Of a stretch of 64,000 nucleotides of DNA, positions 45,407 through 53,434 are shown in pieces. The DNA lies in the NCBI GenBank assembly GCA_034044135.1, contig CP139021.1, forward strand, positions 6,300,001 to 6,364,000, given 5' to 3'. The stretch comes from Flammeovirgaceae bacterium SG7u.111 (GTDB lineage: Bacteria > Bacteroidota > Bacteroidia > Cytophagales > Flammeovirgaceae). Under the pieces are notes generated by a model. The model did not search any database. It saw nothing but the letters and a program-made list of their open reading frames with translations, and was not told the origin of the DNA. Every line of letters begins with the position of its first letter. Position 1 is the first letter of the stretch. The translations under genes and the position numbers were made by a program.

Positions 45407-46609
45407 TTAATTGGCAGAAATCTTAGCAATCTTTCTCCACCACATAATGAAACCAGTAATAGGTAGGGAACATCCAACTAGGCTAACAAAAAAGTAGAGA
45501 ATGATGCTTGGCAAGCCCATAATTTCACCCGTGTGCAGGGGTTTGGCTATAGCTTTAAATTGTTCATGAAGGGACAAGGCGCTAAATCGAGTTACGTTAA
45601 TGACCTGGCCTTTTGAGGAAAAATCAACTGTTTGGGGAATATGCAAGCCAAAGAAGTTATCATTGTTCATCTTGATAATCCTTGTATTTTTCGAGAACTC
45701 GGTTGCAAGACGAATAGTTATTTCTCCTCTTTCTTGGAATGTTTGGTTCGTTTCGTCCAAGGCAGCTTGCAATGTCCATGAGGAATCAGTTATAGATTTT
45801 TGTTCATCTTCTAAATTATTAAGCAGATCGCTGAATGCATTGGACAACTCCTCTTTCAAAGCAGTATTTCCCTCGGAAATCACAATAGAGTTTCCCCCAA
45901 GCCCGACTATCATCAAATTTTTCATCCAGTGAAAAGAAACATACAATCCTGTTAGAGAAATAACTAACAACAGCAATAGCGTATAAAAGCCAAGTACACT
46001 ATGCAAATCGTAATTGAGGCGATAGAACCTAGCTCTCCATCGGATTGTCAGCCGTTGCTTCAGCTGTTTGAGTTTTTTGGGAAACCAAAGAATGAGACCA
46101 GAAAAAAGCATATAAACAAAAATCAAGATTCCTGTTCCGTTGATGAGTTTTCCCACATCGCCCGCAAGCAAAAACCTATGAAGATTGAGAACAAGGTCAA
46201 AAAATTGTTTACAAGCCCTATTTTGAGTAGAAAGATATTCCCCAGTATAAGGGTTATAATATGCGGTAACCCCTGGTCCGTTTGGGCTTAAGGAAGAAAT
46301 AATGATACTCTTGTTTAGCTCTGAAAAAAGCTGAATGCTAGTTGCCCCGCCAAAACGTTTATTGAAATCATGGAGAGATGCATCTATATCTATTCTTCCT
46401 TCATTTTTAACTGGCAGGTAAACATTTTCATAGTTTACAATATTTTCTATTTGTGTCCGGAAAGCATAAATACTTCCCGATAGGCAAGCCAAAAAAACTA
46501 CGATAGAGGACAAAAGTCCGAGCCACAAATGTGACACGGACATGATGTATTTGAACCAACTTTCTTTTTTTCTTTTCTTGCGAAAAAGCGAATTAACTAA
46601 CTGTTTCAA
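45407..46609 (-). CDS. PepSY-domain inner-membrane protein (XusC-like)
   Basis: A 400-residue PepSY-associated membrane protein. Helices are seen at VSHLWLGLLSSIVVFLACLS, GTGILIFVYMLFSGLILWF, LGFYTLLLLLVISLTGLYV and near the C-terminus (IILYFFVSLVGCSLPITGFI). Conserved histidines lie in SHLWLGL, LNLHRFLLAGDVGK, LHSVLGFY and LHTGEIMG, as in heme-binding ferric-reductase-like PepSY proteins. In Bacteroides the corresponding XusC is thought to reduce siderophore iron at the inner membrane. The first codon is TTG, overlapping the TGA of the lipoprotein gene; an ATG at 46543 is an alternative. Translation is probably coupled to the preceding gene. Confidence 0.85.
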   Translation of the reverse strand: MKQLVNSLFRKKRKKESWFKYIMSVSHLWLGLLSSIVVFLACLSGSIYAFRTQIENIVNYENVYLPVKNEGRIDIDASLHDFNKRFGGATSIQLFSELNKSIIISSLSPNGPGVTAYYNPYTGEYLSTQNRACKQFFDLVLNLHRFLLAGDVGKLINGTGILIFVYMLFSGLILWFPKKLKQLKQRLTIRWRARFYRLNYDLHSVLGFYTLLLLLVISLTGLYVSFHWMKNLMIVGLGGNSIVISEGNTALKEELSNAFSDLLNNLEDEQKSITDSSWTLQAALDETNQTFQERGEITIRLATEFSKNTRIIKMNNDNFFGLHIPQTVDFSSKGQVINVTRFSALSLHEQFKAIAKPLHTGEIMGLPSIILYFFVSLVGCSLPITGFIMWWRKIAKISAN

Positions 46610-47220
46610 TATGCTTCTGACTTACCTATTTTATACTCTTCGGCAAGTTCTTGATACTTACCATACTGATTCTTATTCATTAGTTTCTGGAATGCTTCCT
46701 GACGGCTTACATCAATTTCTGCATAGTATTGCAAATACACATCAGGCTTGCCATGATAGTTATCGTGGTTCTCGATCAGTAGTGTGTAAAATGCCTCATT
46801 CGCCAAATCGTATTGTACCGTCTGGGCGCTATCCAGTCCTAACTGATCCCGTATCACCGTCATATTATACTTTTCCCGACCCTCTCTCTCGATCTTAATC
46901 TCTTTGGTATAAATCGCAAACTGATCCTCATTGAGTACTTCACCGATCAAACGATCTTGCTCTTGGAAAACTGCCTCAACCGCTTTTTTGACTTCTTCCC
47001 TATTTCCACTGTTACTTTCATAAGCCTCACGTGCTTTTTTCAGATAATTTGATGTGATTTCGTCAAACTTGCCCACTTGCTCTTCCGAAAGGGAAAGTTT
47101 CGATTTGATGAGTGTATAGTTAAACCGCTCTCGTTTAGAGCCACCACAAGCAGAAAGCAGGAAAGCTAAACAAAGGACTGTCCAAGTAATTTTTGTTTTA
47201 TATCTTAATAGCATAATCAT
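46606..47220 (-). CDS. Small helical lipoprotein of the siderophore operon
   Basis: A 204-residue lipoprotein with lipobox LSAC. The residues after the cysteine (GGSKRERF) are basic, so it should stay in the periplasm rather than reach the surface. The rest is charged and helical, made of two similar halves: IKSKLSLSEEQVGKFDEITS ... LNEDQFAIYTKEI and IRDQLGLDSAQTVQYDLANE ... MNKNQYGKYQELA. I do not recognise the family; the spacing resembles Spy/CpxP-like helical proteins. It lies 7 bases after the DUF4374 gene and overlaps the PepSY gene, so it belongs to the operon. It is not part of the three-gene Xus system as I know it. Start: ATG at 47220; an upstream TTG at 47235 overlaps the preceding gene. 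Confidence 0.75.
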   Translation of the reverse strand: MIMLLRYKTKITWTVLCLAFLLSACGGSKRERFNYTLIKSKLSLSEEQVGKFDEITSNYLKKAREAYESNSGNREEVKKAVEAVFQEQDRLIGEVLNEDQFAIYTKEIKIEREGREKYNMTVIRDQLGLDSAQTVQYDLANEAFYTLLIENHDNYHGKPDVYLQYYAEIDVSRQEAFQKLMNKNQYGKYQELAEEYKIGKSEAY

Positions 47221-47227
47221 AAATAGT

Positions 47228-48517
47228 TTAATCAAACAAACCTTCTACAGTCACATTTCCCCCATCCAATTGCAATCCTTTTTTGAAGTCATTACTGCTA
47301 GACGATTCAGGGTCAAACTCATAAATGTATGACTCGCCACCAACCGGACTAATCGCCATGTAAAATTTACCTTCGTGCACCACGCCGTTCTGGTAAGCAA
47401 ATAGCAGGCTCATCGGAACATCTAACTTAATGGCGGTTTGATTGTACACATCGATTTTGGCAAGTGTCCAAGAGTTTTCGTTGTGATATGCCCCCTCGTC
47501 TTCCAACTGAATAGGCATGTACCCAATTCCGTTGCCGACGTAAAACCATCCTACAGTAGCCACATTCGAACTTAACCCAAGTGCCTCCGATACATTGAAT
47601 GTATAACTCTCATCATAAACTCCATTTCTAAGGCGTTTAATCACAGTCTTATCTCCACCCGATAGATCGAAAGAGTTACCAGACATAAACCAATTGCTTT
47701 GGTACACATCTCCATTTTCATCTACGTGCATAGAGGGTGCTCTGTACCCACTGGTATGACCCGACGCGCTGCTCGACTCTACAATCTTTCCATTACTGAA
47801 AGAAGGATAATCAAATACCAATGTTTCAAGACCTGTTTGTTTAGGCTTTCGGAAAGGTGGAGGAGTGGAAGGGTCTGCCATGTCGAGGTGCATCAAGCCG
47901 AAGTAAATTTTGTCACCAGAAATCACCGGGCTTTCTACTCGCATCGGATGATAACCAATCACTCCTCCCTGTTTTGCATTTGCCGATTGGGGAATCACAA
48001 ACTCGGTCAAGCTAGTGATGGACATGTCAGGAATAGACACCGCAGCCAAACGCAATGTACAGTTATTGTCAACAATAGCACCGAGGGTATCAGTCACTGG
48101 TTCTACTGTTACATTGTATACCATCACTGTATTTTCATCTGCAAGTTTGAATCTCGGAGTATTCGAACCAACAGATAAACCTGCATTGATCTCGTTGACC
48201 ACATCGTACCCTCCTTCATCATTGGCTTTCAACTGGGTCAGAAGCCCTGAGCCATAGTTTAACGAGTACAAGTAATCGCCAGAAGCAAGGATACGGGCGG
48301 CAATATTGGCATCCAACTGAGTACCATTGTTCAAGAAGGTCAACGTACCTTCTGTAAGCACATCAGATTGTGCCAAATAGTAAGCACCGTCGATGCTACC
48401 CAACACACTGAAAGTATTTACCTCGGAACCAGGACCTGGTTCAGTATCATCATCACTACACGAATAAAACGTGATAGCTAAAAGTGAAACAAATAAAACT
48501 GTAAGTATTCGGTTCAT
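47228..48517 (-). CDS. DUF4374 surface lipoprotein (XusB-like siderophore binder)
   Basis: A 429-residue lipoprotein with anchor in FYSCSDDDTEPGPG. The run of acidic residues after the cysteine is the surface-export signal of Bacteroidota lipoproteins. The body looks like a beta-propeller (repeated strands such as GDYLYSLNYGSGLLTQLKAN, YHPMRVESPVISGDKIYFGL, NGDVYQSNWFMSGNSFDLSG) and fits the DUF4374 family. The Bacteroides member XusB binds siderophores at the cell surface. It lies 29 bases after the TonB receptor gene. The iron-siderophore role is inferred from family and operon context. Confidence 0.85.
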   Translation of the reverse strand: MNRILTVLFVSLLAITFYSCSDDDTEPGPGSEVNTFSVLGSIDGAYYLAQSDVLTEGTLTFLNNGTQLDANIAARILASGDYLYSLNYGSGLLTQLKANDEGGYDVVNEINAGLSVGSNTPRFKLADENTVMVYNVTVEPVTDTLGAIVDNNCTLRLAAVSIPDMSITSLTEFVIPQSANAKQGGVIGYHPMRVESPVISGDKIYFGLMHLDMADPSTPPPFRKPKQTGLETLVFDYPSFSNGKIVESSSASGHTSGYRAPSMHVDENGDVYQSNWFMSGNSFDLSGGDKTVIKRLRNGVYDESYTFNVSEALGLSSNVATVGWFYVGNGIGYMPIQLEDEGAYHNENSWTLAKIDVYNQTAIKLDVPMSLLFAYQNGVVHEGKFYMAISPVGGESYIYEFDPESSSSNDFKKGLQLDGGNVTVEGLFD

Positions 48518-48546
48518 AATTAAAAATAATTTGATGTTTAACGATT

Positions 48547-50955
48547 TTAAAAAAGTTGATATGTCGCTTTGACATAAGCTCCCCGCCCTGGTTTCTGAAT
48601 GGCAAAATCATCAAAAACTTGGCGGTTGAACAGGTTATTTACATCAAAGCTTAAGGTAAGTGAGTTGGATAAGAAAGTATATCCTACACCTGTACCATGC
48701 ACAAACTGTTCGGGAATTTCATCCCTCCCAAACTGTCCGATTTCTTCCGAATTGCGATAAAAAGCCCCAACATAATTGAAGTTCCAATAGAAAAATAAGT
48801 TGTTTGTATTATTGCCCATTCTGTCATGGGTAAGGTTTATTCTGAGGTTGCTATTGGCTTGAAAAAAAGGAAGGTTAGATAATCGAGTATTTTGTAGCAC
48901 ATTGTCATTGCCAAGGGCATCTTTCTCTGACTTAATGACTGGGTTGAGCCAAGAAATGGTCTGATTGAACTGTAGCCACCGCTTATGGTCGTATTGCAAG
49001 CTGAAGTCCGCACCTCTCATCAGTACCTTGTCAATATTCTGGTATACAAACTGACCTTCAAATTCTTGAGAAAAGGTTTGCTGAATAAGATCTGTAACCA
49101 TTCGATAAAAACCATTTCCAGAAAGCCTTACAGTGTTATCAGAGAGACTAAAAAGGCTTAGGTCGAAACCCAAATTAATGTTCTGACTCAATTCGGATGA
49201 CAATTCAGGGTTATTATCAATGAGCAGTCCATCACCCAATAGTTCATCTGGCTCGGGCAAGCGAACTGCCGATTCTAAAGAAGCATTTACCCTAAGCCAA
49301 GGAACTAACTGATAAGAACCTGCCATTCCATATCCATAGTTTGTATCCCCCGAATACGCTACCTTAAACATTTCCTCACCTTCTTCATATTCCGAATACC
49401 TGATATCCGCCGAATAAGTAAATGACTTGGCAAACAGCGTCGCATTTAATCGTTGCTCAAGCCATTCGCCTTGCAACGCAAACCCTGTACTATGCTTTTG
49501 GTATAATTGAGGCGCATAATACCCCTCTGTTTTTTGCAGGATATTGACCAATGGATCATCGTCTGTCCGTGTGAGATCAGTAAAGAGGTAGTTAAATCCA
49601 GCCGAAAGCCAATCTGTCCATTGGTAAGCTAAGTTCACACGATGGAGAAAAACCTCCTCAGCCAATGAATTCAGCGTTCTAGTTTGTTCACCTCCCAATG
49701 TCCTATTGCCCTCTATCTGTCCGTACCAGTTATAAATATTTCGAGTAGAATCTTCCCTGTTGCGTTCCAGTTTTGACCAAGAACTAAACAGCGTCACATC
49801 TAAACCTGGCACAAATACATTCTTTTTCTGATAGGTCAAATAAGGCATTATGACGTTCTGGTTATACAATGCTTCACCAAAAGGAACTTCCATCGTTGCT
49901 CCGTGCTGAATTTCTTTGTTCATTCCAGAAAGGAGGATTCCGACAAAAAATTGATCCGTCCATTTTTTTCCAGTAACCCCAATGTCCGCTTTGACAGACC
50001 CAGATTCAAACGCATCGTGAAAACGCTTCACCTCAATGTCTCTAGTAATTTCAAACGTCTCTAAGTCAGTGACATAAATATCATTCCCCCAAACCTTGTA
50101 GTCGTTGTCCGAGTAATTGTAAAAACCCGATAATTTGACTGTAAAACCAGATTTTGCATCCCTCCAGTTGCCAAGTACAGAAGCTCTGTGCGTATTGAAT
50201 GAACCAAAGGAATAAGAAAATCCTAGTGCGTTATCGTACTGACTTTTGGTTACAATGTTGATAGCTCCACCCAATGCATCGTTTCCCAACTCCACAGGCA
50301 CTACTCCTTTGTACACATCCATTCTATCTATTTGGGAAATAGGAATGGTATTTATGGAGTAGGACGACCCAAAATAATCCATAGGAATACCGTCCAAAAA
50401 GAAGCGAATAGCCCTACCTCCCAAGCCATTGACAAAAAAATCGGAGCGAGAGCCTAGCCCTCCTTGTTGCCGAACTTTCACTCCACCTACACGCTCTAGC
50501 AATTGGTGCGGCTCGACCGATTGAAGCTGAAAGTCGCTTACCGAAATAGAAGCAATTTCAAAACCTTTCCTTTTTTGGAGGGAAGCTTCTGTTTCACCAG
50601 TGACAACGATCATGTCCAGTTCAGTCACACTTTCTTTGAGAGTGACCTCAATTTCTGGATAACTTTGTTCTAAAAAAGTAAATTCCAGCCGCTGGGGCTG
50701 ATATCCTATTCCTGAGATTGAGATCGTATATGCACCGGAGGCAACACCCAAAAATTCAAACCTTCCCTCCATATCAGCAGAAATATTCCTATTAGTCGAT
50801 CCTTCCAAGCTAATAGTAACCCCTGGAGTTGGGTTGCCGTTTTCATCCATCACTTTTCCTCTAATTTCTACCAACCCCTGACTAGCAGCCAAGTACGGGC
50901 AAAAAAGTAACAGCCCAAGAGTTATCGGTAGATAAACAAAGAATTTAAGATACAT
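48547..50955 (-). CDS. TonB-dependent siderophore receptor (XusA-like)
   Basis: An 802-residue outer-membrane receptor. After the signal peptide comes a carboxypeptidase-D-like domain (LVEIRGKVMDENGNPTPGVT), a TonB-box-like ELDMIVVTGETEA, a plug (QLLERVGGVKVRQQGGLGSR, ALGGAINIVTKSQYDN) and a 22-strand barrel ending GAYVKATYQLF. Its length is that of siderophore receptors, shorter than SusC. It would import ferric siderophore using TonB energy, together with the DUF4374 lipoprotein. The frame starts with GTG at 50961; I use the ATG at 50955. A palindrome between the start and the divergent promoter region probably controls it. Confidence 0.9.
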   Translation of the reverse strand: MYLKFFVYLPITLGLLLFCPYLAASQGLVEIRGKVMDENGNPTPGVTISLEGSTNRNISADMEGRFEFLGVASGAYTISISGIGYQPQRLEFTFLEQSYPEIEVTLKESVTELDMIVVTGETEASLQKRKGFEIASISVSDFQLQSVEPHQLLERVGGVKVRQQGGLGSRSDFFVNGLGGRAIRFFLDGIPMDYFGSSYSINTIPISQIDRMDVYKGVVPVELGNDALGGAINIVTKSQYDNALGFSYSFGSFNTHRASVLGNWRDAKSGFTVKLSGFYNYSDNDYKVWGNDIYVTDLETFEITRDIEVKRFHDAFESGSVKADIGVTGKKWTDQFFVGILLSGMNKEIQHGATMEVPFGEALYNQNVIMPYLTYQKKNVFVPGLDVTLFSSWSKLERNREDSTRNIYNWYGQIEGNRTLGGEQTRTLNSLAEEVFLHRVNLAYQWTDWLSAGFNYLFTDLTRTDDDPLVNILQKTEGYYAPQLYQKHSTGFALQGEWLEQRLNATLFAKSFTYSADIRYSEYEEGEEMFKVAYSGDTNYGYGMAGSYQLVPWLRVNASLESAVRLPEPDELLGDGLLIDNNPELSSELSQNINLGFDLSLFSLSDNTVRLSGNGFYRMVTDLIQQTFSQEFEGQFVYQNIDKVLMRGADFSLQYDHKRWLQFNQTISWLNPVIKSEKDALGNDNVLQNTRLSNLPFFQANSNLRINLTHDRMGNNTNNLFFYWNFNYVGAFYRNSEEIGQFGRDEIPEQFVHGTGVGYTFLSNSLTLSFDVNNLFNRQVFDDFAIQKPGRGAYVKATYQLF

Positions 50956-50974
50956 GAACACAGTCGTTATTTTA

Positions 50975-50987
50975 ATTTAGTCTAAAT
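50975..50987. promoter_or_regulatory. Palindrome ATTTAGTCTAAAT in the siderophore control region
   Basis: ATTTAG-T-CTAAAT is a perfect inverted repeat with a single central base. It overlaps the leader of the receptor gene and lies just upstream of the -7 box of the divergent AraC gene, so one bound repressor could stop both. The form suits a Fur- or DtxR-type iron repressor site, an inference from the neighbouring genes. Confidence 0.5.
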
Positions 50988-50990
50988 ACT

Positions 50991-50998
50991 TATATTTG
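50991..50998 (+). promoter_or_regulatory. Candidate -7 box of the AraC gene
   Basis: TATATTTG matches TAnnTTTG; the leader to the ATG at 51048 is about 45 nt. The region upstream is T-rich without a clean TTTG. Confidence 0.5.
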
Positions 50999-51001
50999 TG
51001 C

Positions 51002-51009
51002 CAAATGTA
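51002..51009 (-). promoter_or_regulatory. Candidate -7 box of the siderophore operon
   Basis: The minus strand reads TACATTTG, a TAnnTTTG match, 47 bases from the receptor ATG. It lies back to back with the AraC-gene box, so the two promoters overlap. Confidence 0.5.
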
Positions 51010-51047
51010 TCTGCTGATGAAGCTCGATCGATAACGAAATTGGTTAT

Positions 51048-52076
51048 ATGAATAACGCAAAAGGAAGAATGCAAACGGAAGTCAAAGGAAAGCCTTTTGA
51101 GAATGGAAAAATGACCATTGAATACAGCCAGGACTTTGCCTCAGACCACTTAGTTGAAACAGTAACGCAAATCAATAGGAACGGATTAAAAGGACAGGTT
51201 ACTGATATTCAGCTGAATGAAGTCATTTTGAATATTCGCGATGTGGAAGTGAGTGAAAAATATGAGGTAGAGGTACATCACGATTATCCTTTGATTAAAA
51301 TCCATTTTGAGATCGAGGGTTCAAATCGATATATGCCCAACTCTTCAACCTCTGGAGTTCCTATTTATATTCCTCAAGGCCACTATAATTTCTTCTATAT
51401 ACCTGAGGTTGATGGTGTTCTTTCTTTCGATACCAAAAAAAGGAAAACCCTAGAAATCAAATTTACAGAAGCATTCCTCAAAAGGATTCTTGGAAATGAC
51501 ATGAAAGATACATCAGCCGAATTTGTTGATTCTTTGAAAAAAAAGAAACCTTTTGTCATGTGGGAAAATGGCGCTCCAATCACAGTTGAACTGAAAGAGT
51601 ACATTGATGCGATCTGCAATTGCCGATTTGAGGGAAACATTAAAAAGGTATTTTTGGAGGCAAAAGTGATGGAACTTCTTGTAGTGTTGCAAGCAACGCT
51701 GATACGGAAGAATAAAAAAGATAAAGACCAACTCTCTAGTAAAGAACTTGAAACTATACTAGAAATAGGTACTTACATCGAGAAAAACCTTGAACAATCA
51801 CTCACCATTGCTGAGTTAGCAACCACTTTTGGCACCAATACCTCAAAGCTTAAGCAACAGTTTAAATCGGTCTTCAATACAACAATTTTTAAATACATGA
51901 CAGATGTACGAATGAAGTACGCCAAGTCATTGATTAAATCAAAGGACACCCCTATATCAGAAGTTGCCTACAGGGTGGGATATAAAAATTCCCAACATTT
52001 TACCGTTGCGTTCAAAAAAACATATGGTTACCTACCCAGTAGTTTACTCAAAACAGGCAATCGCAAAATGTTGTAA
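51048..52076 (+). CDS. AraC family regulator (PchR-like) of the siderophore operon
   Basis: A 342-residue cytoplasmic regulator without membrane segments. The N-terminal effector part contains VHHDYPLIKIHFEIEG and IYIPQGHYNFFYIPEVDG, as in PchR-type regulators that sense ferric siderophore. The C-terminal AraC domain has two helix-turn-helices, LTIAELATTFGTNTSKLKQQ and ISEVAYRVGYKNSQHFTVAF, ending KKTYGYLPSSLLK. It is divergent from the receptor gene and probably activates it when its siderophore enters the cell. A long hairpin follows the stop codon. Confidence 0.88.
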   Translation: MNNAKGRMQTEVKGKPFENGKMTIEYSQDFASDHLVETVTQINRNGLKGQVTDIQLNEVILNIRDVEVSEKYEVEVHHDYPLIKIHFEIEGSNRYMPNSSTSGVPIYIPQGHYNFFYIPEVDGVLSFDTKKRKTLEIKFTEAFLKRILGNDMKDTSAEFVDSLKKKKPFVMWENGAPITVELKEYIDAICNCRFEGNIKKVFLEAKVMELLVVLQATLIRKNKKDKDQLSSKELETILEIGTYIEKNLEQSLTIAELATTFGTNTSKLKQQFKSVFNTTIFKYMTDVRMKYAKSLIKSKDTPISEVAYRVGYKNSQHFTVAFKKTYGYLPSSLLKTGNRKML

Positions 52077-52080
52077 TTTA

Positions 52081-52120
52081 TAATAGCTAGTAACATATTG
52101 AACTATTTTACTAGCTATTA
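52081..52120. terminator. Hairpin between convergent genes, probable terminator
   Basis: Perfect 13-base arms TAATAGCTAGTAA (52081-52093) and its complement (52108-52120) enclose 14 bases. It lies between the convergent AraC and phosphatase genes. No clear T tract follows on either strand, so it may be a weak terminator or an RNA-stability structure. Confidence 0.5.
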
Positions 52121-52131
52121 CAAATAAGTCC

Positions 52132-53364
52132 CTACTCCTCAAATTTCCCCATCCAAGCATTGAGGTAATGGTCTCCTACTTTCATCAAAACCTTCAACGT
52201 TTTTGAGTCGCCATTTGGAAGGTCAAACTCACACCGTTCTTTATTTAATGACACCTTCCCAAGCTTAATATACTCATCTTTCCCCCCTTCTTTAAAACTG
52301 TTGGTTTGAGCAACAAAAAACTCTGCCTTCCCACTTTTTTGGAAAGCTTTCCAAGTTAATACTATTTTTTCACCGCTTACCTCAGCCACTAGGTTCTTGG
52401 CAAGAATAGGCCCTACAAAGGAAATACCATCTACTTCCTTCTTAATTTCTTTGGGAATTTCAATTTCCATATGGGCTAATACGGATGGCATAATATCTAC
52501 CATACTAGGCATATGTTGAAAACTTTCATTTAACTCTTTAGTGTTGGTCACCATCCAAATAGTCCGCTCTCTTTCCGACTGACCGCCATGTCCCCTGCCC
52601 GTTCTTTGCTCCCTTCCATGGTCGGTAGTAATCAAAATCATCCAATCCTCACCGTACTTCTCCTCTCTTTCTTTTATAGCATCCCAAATCCTTTTTACCT
52701 GCTTGTCAGCTTTCTGGACAGCATCTACCATATGCTCGCCATCTCCGTATTTATGCCCTATGTCATCGGTAAACTCCAAATAAACCCAAGAAAGATCAAT
52801 TCCCTTTTCAGCCAAATACCTACCAGCTTCTTTGGAAACATGTTCGTCAATATTGAAAATAAAAATCCTATCAGGTTTATGGGGAAAATTGACTTTATCG
52901 TTTTCAAACCCATCAAATGAATAATCAAATTTGAAATTGCCGGCTTCATCTAGCCCTTCTCCTACCAATTTGGTCCGATTATCTAACCAAGTAGAAAATA
53001 TTGCCGTAGTAATTTCAGGTTTCTCTGCTTTGGCAATTCTAAAAATATTCCAATAGTTATAATTAGGTTTTTTAATACCATTGCCCCACACATTGTGCTT
53101 ATTTGCCCAAACCCCAGTCAACAAACTGTTGTACCCAACTGCCGAAATAGTTGGCGTTTCAGAATATCCTTTGGCAATTCCCCCTGTGTATGCCCTTGTG
53201 TACCCACCCACTTTGGCAATTTCATCGAGCGTTGGCGTTTCTACGGATTCCAGCACATCAGCAGGAATCCCATCCAAAATAATAAAAACAGCCTTTTTTT
53301 GCGCAAAAGAAGGACTGCAAGAAATAATAAAAAGTAATGTTATTGAAAAATAGAATAGTCTCAT
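52132..53364 (-). CDS. Alkaline-phosphatase-superfamily phosphodiesterase/phosphatase
   Basis: A 410-residue exported enzyme of the type I phosphodiesterase/nucleotide pyrophosphatase family. The signal peptide ends IISC or FAQ, so it could be a lipoprotein or a soluble periplasmic enzyme. Two-metal residues are seen in FIILDGIPAD, FTDDIGHKYGDGEHM, TTDHGREQRTGRGHGG, and the nucleophile should lie in TPTISAVGYNSLLTG. About 100 residues after the catalytic part form a beta domain. It would cut phosphomonoesters or diesters. It follows the second SusD gene on the same strand, but a strong terminator stands 20 bases before its start, so its expression may depend on read-through. Confidence 0.85.
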   Translation of the reverse strand: MRLFYFSITLLFIISCSPSFAQKKAVFIILDGIPADVLESVETPTLDEIAKVGGYTRAYTGGIAKGYSETPTISAVGYNSLLTGVWANKHNVWGNGIKKPNYNYWNIFRIAKAEKPEITTAIFSTWLDNRTKLVGEGLDEAGNFKFDYSFDGFENDKVNFPHKPDRIFIFNIDEHVSKEAGRYLAEKGIDLSWVYLEFTDDIGHKYGDGEHMVDAVQKADKQVKRIWDAIKEREEKYGEDWMILITTDHGREQRTGRGHGGQSERERTIWMVTNTKELNESFQHMPSMVDIMPSVLAHMEIEIPKEIKKEVDGISFVGPILAKNLVAEVSGEKIVLTWKAFQKSGKAEFFVAQTNSFKEGGKDEYIKLGKVSLNKERCEFDLPNGDSKTLKVLMKVGDHYLNAWMGKFEE

Positions 53365-53384
53365 TTGTTTCGTTTTCTACTATG

Positions 53385-53421
53385 AAAAAATAGTAAAGAA
53401 AGCTCGAAAGCTTTCTTTACT
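53385..53421 (-). terminator. Terminator after the second susD
   Basis: Perfect 13-base arms AGTAAAGAAAGCT (53392-53404) and its complement (53409-53421) with loop CGAA, followed on the minus strand by ATTTTTT. It ends 14 bases after the SusD stop and 20 bases before the phosphatase start. Confidence 0.9.
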
Positions 53422-53434
53422 TGATTGAACATCT

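Noticed and set aside
45247-45477. Short minus-strand frame at the end of the PepSY gene, considered as a gene or pseudogene
   Set aside because: Its first third is an out-of-frame reading of the PepSY C-terminus and the rest has no recognisable content.
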